A stretch of DNA of 19,621 bases. It comes from an uncultured Lachnospiraceae bacterium. GTDB lineage: Bacteria > Bacillota > Clostridia > Lachnospirales > Lachnospiraceae. How positions within the stretch are numbered: the stretch's first letter is position 1; each line of letters opens with the position of its first letter. Both the position numbers and the translations under genes were made by a program. Shown piece by piece: positions 7,768 to 14,526 of this stretch. The notes below the pieces were generated by a model. It searched no databases and was not told where the DNA came from. It saw only the letters and a list, made by a program, of their open reading frames with translations. Location: NCBI GenBank assembly GCA_947631755.1, contig CANRMO010000017.1, forward strand, positions 1-19,621, in the 5' to 3' direction.

Positions 7768-8550
7768 CTAAGAATTCCTTTTCTCGATATCAAAATTTCG
7801 GAATTCCGTATACACAATATCATTCAGCACTTCAATATGCGTACCTTTCATTCCGGACGATTTTGTTTTGACCAGGCCTGCACTTTCCAGTTTCCGGAGT
7901 GCATTCACAATCACAGTCCGGGTGATCCCCACCCGTCCGGCCAGTTTACTCGTCACCAGCATACCGTCCCTGCCATCCAGTTCATGGATCACACAGGTCA
8001 CCGCTTTGCGTTCCAGGGGAGTCAGCGCCGTAAGGACAGAAGAAAAAATCTTCTTTCTGTTCTCCTCTTCATCCGATTCTCCCTGCACAGATCTCATAAT
8101 CTCAAGGCCGACGACTGTGGTACTGTACTCACTGAGAATAATATCATCAATGCCAAAAGGCTCCTCTTTCCGGTATAAAAACAGTGTTCCCAGACGTTCC
8201 CCATAGAGATATATCGGGGTGATCAACGCCTCAATACCAGCAATTTCTTCTCTTGCAAATCCAAGTATTTCCAAATTAACATTTTCCTTTGTTGACAAAA
8301 CATTCAGAAAGCGCTCATTCAATTTTGTTTCGATATAGCCGCCGCGTTTCCCCTGTAATCCCCGGATCACGCATATGCTGTCCGAAACATACGCCCCCAG
8401 CAGTTTCCCTTTGCTGCTGACAACAAAGGCACTGGCCGCCATCATCTGTCCAAGCTCTGTACAGATATCATCAAAGGCAACTTTTGAGGAATACTGGCCA
8501 CTGAGGAGTTTATTTATCCTGCGGGTCCTGTCCAAAAGTTCAATGCTCAT
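7768..8550 (-). CDS. codY: Global transcriptional regulator CodY (GTP and branched-chain amino acid sensor)
   Basis: 260 residues from ATG 8550, which has AAGGAGG 5 nt upstream; an in-frame ATG at 8571 lies at about the predicted transcript start with no ribosome site, so it is rejected. The N-terminal GAF domain (about 1-155) contains FVVSSKGKLLG at 42-52, and Arg63 falls in register with Arg61 of B. subtilis CodY, which contacts isoleucine (alignment from memory). The C-terminal winged helix (about 196-243) has VGITRTVIVNALRKLESAGL and GMKGTHIEVLN, nearly identical to B. subtilis. CodY represses nutrient-acquisition, motility and sporulation genes when GTP and branched-chain amino acids are plentiful. 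It lies directly before the flagellar operon, as in B. subtilis. Confidence 0.96.
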   Translation of the reverse strand: MSIELLDRTRRINKLLSGQYSSKVAFDDICTELGQMMAASAFVVSSKGKLLGAYVSDSICVIRGLQGKRGGYIETKLNERFLNVLSTKENVNLEILGFAREEIAGIEALITPIYLYGERLGTLFLYRKEEPFGIDDIILSEYSTTVVGLEIMRSVQGESDEEENRKKIFSSVLTALTPLERKAVTCVIHELDGRDGMLVTSKLAGRVGITRTVIVNALRKLESAGLVKTKSSGMKGTHIEVLNDIVYTEFRNFDIEKRNS

Positions 8551-8577
8551 CGCGCCCTCCTTGTCCCTCATAGAGCT

Positions 8578-8606
8578 ATTCTACCATAAAGTAAGGAAAA
8601 TGACAA
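8578..8606 (-). promoter_or_regulatory. Strong SigA-type promoter of codY
   Basis: On the minus strand, TTGTCA (8606-8601), 17 nt and TAGAAT (8583-8578) match the consensus at 5 of 6 in both boxes. The -10 is preceded by TGG, giving the TG-N extended -10. The transcript would start near 8571, about 20 nt before the codY ATG. No CodY box (AATTTTCWGAAAATT) was recognised at it. Confidence 0.78.
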
Positions 8607-8615
8607 GCGTCAACT

Positions 8616-10685
8616 CTATTCCTTTTGCGGATTTTGCACAAGATAGCCGCAGGTGGTGTCTTCGCACATGAGATTTTTCCCTTTTTCCAGAAGCATACTT
8701 CCGCAGCGCGGACACTTCTCAGAAGACGGTTTCTGCCACGTCATAACGTCACATTCGGGATTGTTCTCACACCCGTAATAACGACGGCCTTTCTGCGTTT
8801 TTTTAATCACAATCTCACCGCCGCATTTCGGGCACTTTACGCCGATTTTCTCATAATATGGTTTTGTGTTGCGGCAGTCAGGGAATCCGGGGCACGCCAG
8901 AAATTTCCCGTGAGGGCCATATTTTATCACCATATTGCGCCCACAGTGCTCACAGATAACATCTGTCACTTCATCTTCAATTTCAATTTTTTCCAGTGCC
9001 TCTTCTGCCTGGCTCACAGACTCCTCCAGATCTGGGTAAAAATTCCGTATGATCGTTTTCCACTCTACCGTTCCCTCTTCCACACCGTCGAGAAGGGCTT
9101 CCATCGTAGCAGTAAAATGCACATCGACAATGCTCGGAAAAGCACTCACCATGATCTGATTTACAATATCTCCCAGTTCAGACAGATACAGGTTTTTTTT
9201 CTCTTTTGCCACATATCTTCTTGAGATCAGAGTGGATATCGTCGGGGCATACGTGCTGGGACGGCCGATCCCCAGTTCCTCCAGTTCTTTCACAAGAGAG
9301 GCCTCTGTATAGTGGGCCGGCGGCTGGGTAAAATGCTGTTCTTCTTTCAGTTCAGCCAGCGTCAGCACGGAGTCCTCTGTCACCTTTGACAGAACCGCGT
9401 TCGCCTCCTCTTTATCCTCATCCGTCTTGTAGACAGACATAAATCCAGGGAAAATCAGTTTTGATCCCGCACTCGTAAAACGGTGGTTATTCCCCTCTAT
9501 TTTTACAGAGATTGTCTCATATTTTGCGGAGTGCATCCGGCTCGCCACAAATCGTTTCCAGATCAGCTGGTATAAGCGGAACTGATCTCTTGTCAATGAC
9601 TCTTTTACCCGCGCCGGCGTCAGCTCGACATACGTGGGGCGGATCGCTTCGTGGGCATCCTGTATCTTTCTGCTGCTCTTGGCAGCCCCCGCCTTTTCAA
9701 TAATATTTTCTTCTCCATAATTTTCTGCTATAAATTCTTTACAGGCGGCATCAGCCTCGTCTGAAATTCTGTTTGAATCTGTTCTCAGATATGTGATCAG
9801 GCCGATGGTCCCATGTCCCTTTACAGGGACACCCTCATAGAGCTGCTGCGCGACCTGCATCGTCTTTCTTGTAGCGAAATTCAGATATTTTGAACACTCC
9901 TGCTGCAGCGTCGAAGTTGTGAATGGCAGCGGCGGTTTTTTCGTCCTCTGGCTCTTCCGGATATCGGCGACATGATACTGGGCGCCCTCCAGTTCAGCCA
10001 TAATCTCGTCCACTTCCTGTCTTGAAGTGATCTCTCTCTTGTGCGGATCCCCATAATACTTTGCCACAAGCGGCTTCTTCACGCGGTCCAGCGTAAAACT
10101 CACCTCTATGCTCCAGTACTCTTTGGGGATAAAGGCGTCGATCTCCGCCTCCCTGTCCGCAATGATCCGCAGTGCCACAGACTGCACTCTTCCCGCACTC
10201 AATCCCCTCTTCACTTTCTGCCACAAAAGCGGACTGATGGAATAACCGACCATCCGGTCCAGCACGCGCCTGGCCTGCTGCGCGTCCACAAGGTTCATGT
10301 CGATTTTTCTTGACTGCTTTAACGACTGCCTCACTGCATTTTTTGTGATCTCGTTAAAGGTAATCCTGCTCGTCTTTTCCGGATCAAGTTTCAGCGCGTG
10401 GCAGAGATGCCACGATATCGCCTCCCCCTCACGGTCCGGGTCAGTCGCCAGATAAATTTTATCCGCTTTCTTTACTTCTTTGCGCAGATTTGCCAGAAGT
10501 TCCCCTTTCCCCCTGATCGTAATATACTTCGGTTCAAAATCGTGCTCAAAGTCAATCCCCATCTGACTCTTCGGCATATCCCGGACGTGGCCGTTTGACG
10601 CCACTACCTCATAATTTTTGCCCAGAAACTTCTTTATTGTCTTAGATTTTGCAGGCGATTCCACAATAATAAGATTTTTAGCCAT
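8616..10685 (-). CDS. topA: DNA topoisomerase I (type IA) TopA
   Basis: 689 residues. The TOPRIM domain begins MAKNLIIVESPAKSKTIKKF (Glu9) and has the TDPDREGE acidic motif at 81-88. The active-site Tyr is Y299 in GLITYLRTDSNRIS. The core includes SAGRVQSVALRII near 163-175. Three C-terminal zinc-ribbon repeats with Cys pairs lie at about 578-604, 618-645 and 658-679. TopA relaxes negatively supercoiled DNA by nicking and strand passage. Length and domain order match B. subtilis TopA, and no catalytic residue is missing. It lies between dprA and codY; unlike B. subtilis, nothing intervenes before codY. It has its own promoter at 10745-10773. The ribosome site before ATG 10685 is only GGGGAA-like. 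Confidence 0.97.
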   Translation of the reverse strand: MAKNLIIVESPAKSKTIKKFLGKNYEVVASNGHVRDMPKSQMGIDFEHDFEPKYITIRGKGELLANLRKEVKKADKIYLATDPDREGEAISWHLCHALKLDPEKTSRITFNEITKNAVRQSLKQSRKIDMNLVDAQQARRVLDRMVGYSISPLLWQKVKRGLSAGRVQSVALRIIADREAEIDAFIPKEYWSIEVSFTLDRVKKPLVAKYYGDPHKREITSRQEVDEIMAELEGAQYHVADIRKSQRTKKPPLPFTTSTLQQECSKYLNFATRKTMQVAQQLYEGVPVKGHGTIGLITYLRTDSNRISDEADAACKEFIAENYGEENIIEKAGAAKSSRKIQDAHEAIRPTYVELTPARVKESLTRDQFRLYQLIWKRFVASRMHSAKYETISVKIEGNNHRFTSAGSKLIFPGFMSVYKTDEDKEEANAVLSKVTEDSVLTLAELKEEQHFTQPPAHYTEASLVKELEELGIGRPSTYAPTISTLISRRYVAKEKKNLYLSELGDIVNQIMVSAFPSIVDVHFTATMEALLDGVEEGTVEWKTIIRNFYPDLEESVSQAEEALEKIEIEDEVTDVICEHCGRNMVIKYGPHGKFLACPGFPDCRNTKPYYEKIGVKCPKCGGEIVIKKTQKGRRYYGCENNPECDVMTWQKPSSEKCPRCGSMLLEKGKNLMCEDTTCGYLVQNPQKE

Positions 10686-10744
10686 ACTGGTTCCCCATTC
10701 CGAAAGCGCAGACCGCTCTCTTAATTTCAGATTATAACTTAAAT

Positions 10745-10773
10745 ACTATACACCTTTTATTTTCTTTTTTCAA
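10745..10773 (-). promoter_or_regulatory. SigA-type promoter of topA
   Basis: On the minus strand, TTGAAA (10773-10768), 17 nt and TATAGT (10750-10745) have 4 of 6 or better matches in each box and ideal spacing. The leader would be about 50 nt. Upstream DNA is very A/T rich and carries three tandem repeats (10771-10808) that could act as an UP element or operator. Confidence 0.72.
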
Positions 10774-10808
10774 GATGTTTTCCCAGATGTTTTTCTCAGA
10801 TATTTTTT
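10771..10808 (-). repeat. Three tandem 12-13-bp repeats abutting the topA -35 box
   Basis: On the plus strand the units are CAAGATGTTTTC (10771-10782), CCAGATGTTTTTC (10783-10795) and TCAGATATTTTTT (10796-10808), sharing the core AGATgTTTT. The first unit overlaps the -35 hexamer of topA. The region is outside any gene, between the dprA stop and the topA promoter. Confidence 0.6.
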
Positions 10809-10823
10809 TAATTTAATTTTATT

Positions 10824-11891
10824 TCAAGGTATTTTTACAAAATATCCCCGATATATTTCGCGTATCTTTTTCTTTTTCTGCAGCGACATAAGGCCGCGGA
10901 GCACGGAAACCGGAGACGCATCCATCTCTCTCTGGAGCTGTTGTATGGAGATGGGGTTCTCACTGATTTTTTCCAGTAATTGATTCTGTATGCCGGGTAT
11001 ATTTTCCCACTCATTCGCACCCGGTATTCCATAATACTCCAATATGTCCCCCGGCGCGAGGACAGGAACTGCCCCCTGCCGGATCAGGCGGTTGCACCCC
11101 ACACTCAGCTCATCGCCGATGCGCCCGGGAATGACAAACACATCTTTTCCCTGTTCCAGTGCCGCATCTGCTGTGATGAGCGAACCGCTCCTCTCCTTTG
11201 CCTCCACTACGAGAATGCCATCCGACAGTCCGCTGATCAGCCGGTTGCGCAGAGGAAAGAAACAGGGTTTTGCCTTTACCCCTGGCGGATATTCCGACAA
11301 AATGCCGCCCCTTTTTGCGATGCTCTCATACAATCTCTGATGTTCTGCCGGATAACACACATCCACCCCGCACCCGAGGACGGCCACCGTACTGCCCCCG
11401 CTCTCCAATGCCCCCTGGTGGGCCCAGCCGTCAACCCCTCTCGCCATTCCGCTGATGACATTCACGCCGGCCTCTGCCAGCCGGTAGCCGAACATTCTCG
11501 CCATATCTCTTCCATAATAAGAGCACTCCCTGGCCCCCACCACGGCAATGGACAGCCGGGCCGGGTCCGGCAGTTGTCCTCTGATAAATATATGTATCGG
11601 ATAATCAAAAAGATTCCGCAATTTTTCCGGATAAGGGCCGCAGAAATAGGACTGATACCGGATTCCGTCCTCCCTCATCTTACGCCAGCGCTCGGCGGAC
11701 TGCTCCCGCTCCCCGCGGTCCAGAATCCTCTCCACACACTTCTCTGTGATGCCGCCCACCTTTCTCAACTCGTCCCCGGACGCCCCACAGACTGCCTCTA
11801 CGCTCCCGAAAAATCCAGTCAGCCGCTGTAATGTCTTTCGGCCGATCCCCTGCCTTGTACTGAGAAAAAAAGCGCACTCCAGTCCATCCAT
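10824..11891 (-). CDS. dprA: DNA processing protein DprA (Smf)
   Basis: 355 residues. An N-terminal helix-hairpin-helix/SAM-like part (1-75) includes GIGRKTLQRL. The Rossmann-like DprA domain (about 80-290) has IAVVGARECSYYG, GMARGVDGWAHQGAL and the family motif FFPLRNRLISGLSDGILVVEA. The C-terminus (about 300-355) is a winged-helix segment, NPISIQQLQREMDASPVSVL. DprA loads RecA on incoming single-stranded DNA in natural transformation, and is widespread even where competence is unproven. ATG 11891 lies 4 nt after the yifB stop with GGGGGTGA upstream, so it is probably coupled to yifB. No clear terminator follows; some readthrough to topA is possible. Confidence 0.95.
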   Translation of the reverse strand: MDGLECAFFLSTRQGIGRKTLQRLTGFFGSVEAVCGASGDELRKVGGITEKCVERILDRGEREQSAERWRKMREDGIRYQSYFCGPYPEKLRNLFDYPIHIFIRGQLPDPARLSIAVVGARECSYYGRDMARMFGYRLAEAGVNVISGMARGVDGWAHQGALESGGSTVAVLGCGVDVCYPAEHQRLYESIAKRGGILSEYPPGVKAKPCFFPLRNRLISGLSDGILVVEAKERSGSLITADAALEQGKDVFVIPGRIGDELSVGCNRLIRQGAVPVLAPGDILEYYGIPGANEWENIPGIQNQLLEKISENPISIQQLQREMDASPVSVLRGLMSLQKKKKIREIYRGYFVKIP

Positions 11892-11895
11892 GCCA

Positions 11896-13413
11896 TCACC
11901 CCCAGTACCTGCGGTTTATACTGCGCAGACAGACCGCCTCGGTAATGTGGGATTCCCTGATCCGGTCACTCTCCTCCATATCAGCAATCGTCCTCGCCAC
12001 TTTGAGGATACGGGAATATCCCCTCATGCTGATATGTTCTTCCCGGAAAAATTCTTCCAGGTACTCTCTCTCTGCCTTCCCCAGAACACAATATTTTTTC
12101 ACGGCCCGCCCGGTCAGCCGGCTGTTGTGCGAAAAGGGCTCTCCTCTATAGCGCTCCCTCTGGATGGCCACTGTGTGCGCGACTCTTGCCCGGACCTGCG
12201 CCGACGTCTCCCCGCCCCCGCTTTCCGGCGATCTGCCCGTCCTCATTTCCACACATATATCCAGCCGGTCCAAGAGCGGTTCACTGATCTTTGACAGATA
12301 GCGGCGAACCTCCCCCACAGTGCAGCGGCATCTCTCCCTGTCCGGATAATATCCGCACCTGCACGGATTCATCGCCGCCACAAACATGCAGTCCGCCGGG
12401 TATTCATAAGAGTGCCCCAGCCTTGACACCGTCACTCTCCGCTCTTCCATTGGCTGCCGCAGCGCCTCCAGCGCGTCTCGCCCAAATTCAGGCAGCTCAT
12501 CCAGAAAAAGGATCCCCTGGGACGCCAGCGATATCTCCCCTGGCACCGGAATCCTCCCTCCCCCAGTCAGCGTGACCGCCGTGGCCGTGTGATGGGGCGA
12601 GCGGAAAGGCCTGTTCGTCACGACTGGCGAATGTTCTGTCAGCATCCCGCATATGCTGTACATCTTTGTGGCATCAAGGCTCTCCTCCACATTCATCTCT
12701 GGCATTATTGTCGGAAGCCTCTTCGCGAGCATCGTCTTGCCGGAACCGGGAGGGCCGATCAACAGAAGGTCATGCATGCCGCTGACAGCGATCTCTGCCG
12801 CCCGCTTTGCGGCCCCGCAGCCGGATATCTCCGACAGATCCCTGTCAAAATCGCGGGATTTCTGATATTCCCGGAAAGACAGGCGGACCGGGCACAGACA
12901 TCTTTCTCCTCTCAGAAAATCTAGGGCCTCACTGAGACCGGAAACACCGTATACCTCGACATGCTCCACCATGCCGCCCTCAAAGGCATTTTCCTCTGGC
13001 ACGACAAAACGCCGGATACCTTGTTTCTTTCCCTCCATGATCATGGCCAGCACACCTCTCACGCCCCGGATACTGCCATCCAGGCCGAGTTCGCCGACAA
13101 ATAATGTATCTGATATGAGATTGTCTGCCAGAAATCCAAAGGCATTTAACAGAGAAATCGCAATCGACAGGTCAAATGTGGTGCCCTCCTTGCGCAGATT
13201 TGCAGGAGACAGGTTCACCGTAACCCTCTTTGCCGGAAAGCGGATGCCGATATTGCCCACCGCAATCCGAACCCGCTCCCTTGCCTCTTTCACGGCAGAG
13301 GCAAGAAATCCTACCATATCAAAAACAGGCAGACCGTCCCTCACATCTGCCTCAACGCGGATGACCCTCGCCTCCATCCCGGAGACGTCCGCCGCATAAA
13401 CACTGCTGAACAT
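11896..13413 (-). CDS. yifB: YifB/ComM-family Mg-chelatase-like AAA+ ATPase
   Basis: 505 residues from ATG 13413; the in-frame GTG at 13419 is only 1 nt from the ribosome site, whereas ATG 13413 is 7 nt away. The N-terminal ChlI domain (about 1-170) includes VGELGLDGSIRGVRGVL. The AAA+ domain has Walker A GPPGSGKT at 220-227 and Walker B GILFLDELPEF further on, plus the family segment NPCRCGYYPDRERCRC. The C-terminal Mg-chelatase domain has SMRGYSRILKVARTIAD. In Gram-negative bacteria ComM is a helicase that helps integrate transforming DNA; a related role here is inferred from adjacent dprA. The start region can form a hairpin over the ribosome site. Confidence 0.94.
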   Translation of the reverse strand: MFSSVYAADVSGMEARVIRVEADVRDGLPVFDMVGFLASAVKEARERVRIAVGNIGIRFPAKRVTVNLSPANLRKEGTTFDLSIAISLLNAFGFLADNLISDTLFVGELGLDGSIRGVRGVLAMIMEGKKQGIRRFVVPEENAFEGGMVEHVEVYGVSGLSEALDFLRGERCLCPVRLSFREYQKSRDFDRDLSEISGCGAAKRAAEIAVSGMHDLLLIGPPGSGKTMLAKRLPTIMPEMNVEESLDATKMYSICGMLTEHSPVVTNRPFRSPHHTATAVTLTGGGRIPVPGEISLASQGILFLDELPEFGRDALEALRQPMEERRVTVSRLGHSYEYPADCMFVAAMNPCRCGYYPDRERCRCTVGEVRRYLSKISEPLLDRLDICVEMRTGRSPESGGGETSAQVRARVAHTVAIQRERYRGEPFSHNSRLTGRAVKKYCVLGKAEREYLEEFFREEHISMRGYSRILKVARTIADMEESDRIRESHITEAVCLRSINRRYWG

Positions 13414-13420
13414 ATACACA

Positions 13421-13434
13421 CCCCTCTTCAGGGG
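13421..13434 (-). promoter_or_regulatory. Small GC hairpin covering the yifB ribosome site
   Basis: On the minus strand CCCCT (13434-13430), a GAAG tetraloop and AGGGG (13425-13421) form a 5-bp stem. The AGGGG arm is the apparent Shine-Dalgarno sequence, 7 nt before ATG 13413. Pairing would limit ribosome access. The structure is short, so its effect is uncertain. Confidence 0.45.
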
Positions 13435-13452
13435 GAGTTAATCTACAGTGTC

Positions 13453-13481
13453 AGCATAGCACATCTTGTATCTTTTCGCAA
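13453..13481 (-). promoter_or_regulatory. SigA-type promoter of yifB-dprA
   Basis: On the minus strand, TTGCGA (13481-13476), 17 nt and TATGCT (13458-13453) are present, with TGC before the -10 giving an extended -10 (TG-N). The transcript would start near 13446, leaving a leader of about 30 nt that contains the yifB hairpin. The site lies in the 101-nt gap after nrdR. Confidence 0.65.
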
Positions 13482-13514
13482 GTATTTTCCACATATTGTT
13501 GTTTCCCGGCAGCA

Positions 13515-13976
13515 TCAATTCCCCTGCTGGTCCAAAAGCCTCTTGATCTCATCCATAAATGTGTTCACATCTTTAAACTCCCGGTACACAGAGGCAAATC
13601 TCACATATGCCACAGGGTCGAGCCTCTGCAGTTTGTCCATGAGTATCTCCCCGATCTGGCTGCTTGGCACCTCTTTCTCACCCAGATTGAACACGGCGCT
13701 CTCCACACTGTCAACGAGTTCATTGATCTGATCCACAGATATCGGTCTCTTTATACAGGAGCGGAAAACCCCGCCCTCAATCTTAGAGCGGTCATACGGT
13801 TCCCTCTCCTCATTTTTCTTGATGACGATCAGTGGTATCGTCTCCAGTTTCTCATAGGTAGTAAACCGCTTACTGCACTTGAGGCATTTGCGGCGGCGGC
13901 GGATCGAGCTGTTGTCCTCAGCCGGCCTCGAATCAATTACTTTCGTATTTTCCTCTCCACAAAACGGACATTTCAT
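13515..13976 (-). CDS. nrdR: Transcriptional repressor NrdR
   Basis: 153 residues, the usual NrdR length. An N-terminal zinc ribbon has CPFC at 3-6 and CLKC at 31-34, with RRRRKC in between and RFTTYE after. The ATP-cone domain follows (about 49-139), with the IVIKKNEEREPYDRSKIEGG stretch. NrdR senses ATP/dATP and represses ribonucleotide reductase genes through paired NrdR boxes. AAGGAG lies 8 nt before ATG 13976. No reductase gene is in the window; the neighbours are ylmC-like and yifB, each separately promoted or spaced. Identification is secure. Confidence 0.97.
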   Translation of the reverse strand: MKCPFCGEENTKVIDSRPAEDNSSIRRRRKCLKCSKRFTTYEKLETIPLIVIKKNEEREPYDRSKIEGGVFRSCIKRPISVDQINELVDSVESAVFNLGEKEVPSSQIGEILMDKLQRLDPVAYVRFASVYREFKDVNTFMDEIKRLLDQQGN

Positions 13977-14035
13977 GATGGTTTCTCCTTATATATAAAT
14001 GTTTTAAACAGTTCCTTTTTTTGCCCACTCAGTAT

Positions 14036-14064
14036 AGTATAATATATTATCTGACAAAAGTAAA
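14036..14064 (-). promoter_or_regulatory. SigA-type promoter of nrdR
   Basis: On the minus strand, TTTACT (14064-14059), 17 nt and TATACT (14041-14036) lie about 60 nt upstream of nrdR. A second overlapping TATACT begins 5 nt downstream. The palindrome ATAATATATTAT (14039-14050) overlaps the -10 and the spacer and might serve for autoregulation, though it lacks the ACA/TGT flanks of a standard NrdR box. Confidence 0.55.
14038..14050. repeat. Second copy of the 13-mer TATAATATATTAT
   Basis: Identical to 7665-7677 before flgB; the inner 12 bases are a perfect palindrome. Both copies overlap a putative -10 box. It may be a shared operator or a coincidence of AT-rich promoter sequence. Confidence 0.4.
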
Positions 14065-14068
14065 GCAT

Positions 14069-14329
14069 TTATAACTCACATTTTTTCCGCACCTGTTCGA
14101 GATTCACCTCCACTAAGATCAGATCACACCCGATCTTACAGATCTGGCACAATTCAATGACATATTCCTCCTCTCTCCCCAGTATCCCAAAAAACTTGCA
14201 TGGTCCCGGTATGATGAGGTGTGTGATCCGCCCCGTACACAGGTCAAACTCTACATCTTCCACAAATCCAAGGCGCTCTCCGTCACAGATATTAATGACT
14301 TCCTTCTCTTTCAGGTCACAGATCCGCAC
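14069..14329 (-). CDS. YlmC/YmxH-family PRC-barrel protein (sporulation-associated)
   Basis: 86 residues from GTG 14329, preceded by a GGGGGG-type ribosome site. The opening MRICDLKEKEVINICDGERL and the following GFVEDVEFD give the small beta-barrel (PRC-barrel) pattern of the YlmC/YmxH family. There is no signal peptide or membrane span. Four or five Cys residues are present (near 4, 15, 31, 44, 61, 64), more than I would expect for such a small cytoplasmic protein. Members are commonly found near sporulation genes in Firmicutes; here it is divergent from sigG across a 197-nt gap. The molecular role is not established. It is followed by nrdR after 92 nt. Confidence 0.82.
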   Translation of the reverse strand: MRICDLKEKEVINICDGERLGFVEDVEFDLCTGRITHLIIPGPCKFFGILGREEEYVIELCQICKIGCDLILVEVNLEQVRKKCEL

Positions 14330-14395
14330 GGTGATCCCCCCTTTTTTTAACAGAAAATTTCTCAGTTCTTCTCTGATTTTATTCTATTCACCCGC

Positions 14396-14424
14396 GCATA
14401 ATCTGTTCCCATTCCGTCAATGAT
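14396..14424 (+). promoter_or_regulatory. Candidate sigma-F-like promoter of sigG
   Basis: GCATA (14396-14400), 15 nt and GTCAATGAT (14416-14424) resemble the forespore sigma-F consensus GYATA-N15-GGNNANANT, with a perfect -35 and spacing and two mismatches in the -10. In B. subtilis sigG is transcribed by sigma-F. An overlapping extended -10 for the housekeeping sigma (TGATATAGT at 14421-14429) has no good -35. The leader would be about 95 nt. Confidence 0.4.
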
Positions 14425-14469
14425 ATAGTTAAAGCGCCGCGGTACTTTTCACGGGACGCCGCAATATAC

Positions 14470-14505
14470 GAAAGTCTCCCTGTCTTACATCTCTACAGGA
14501 CTTTC
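14470..14505 (+). promoter_or_regulatory. Hairpin in the sigG mRNA leader
   Basis: GAAAGT (14470-14475) pairs with ACTTTC (14500-14505), and CCTGT (14479-14483) pairs with ACAGG (14495-14499), leaving a 3-nt bulge and an 11-nt loop: 11 pairs in all. It ends 10 nt before the GGAGG of sigG and has no T tract after it, so it is not a terminator. It may tune translation or stability of the sigG message. Confidence 0.55.
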
Positions 14506-14526
14506 ACAATAAATTGGAGGATACTC

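Noticed and set aside
10980..11831. A 283-codon plus-strand open frame opposite dprA
   Set aside because: Antisense shadow of dprA; composition is non-protein-like and no ribosome site or family motif is seen.
14036..14064. NrdR box at the nrdR promoter
   Set aside because: The AT core resembles the centre of NrdR boxes, but the ACA/TGT flanks and a second phased box were not found.
13420..14526. Small RNA, tRNA or CRISPR in the intergenic gaps
   Set aside because: The gaps are 92-197 nt, contain promoters and leader structures, and show no cloverleaf or repeat-spacer pattern.
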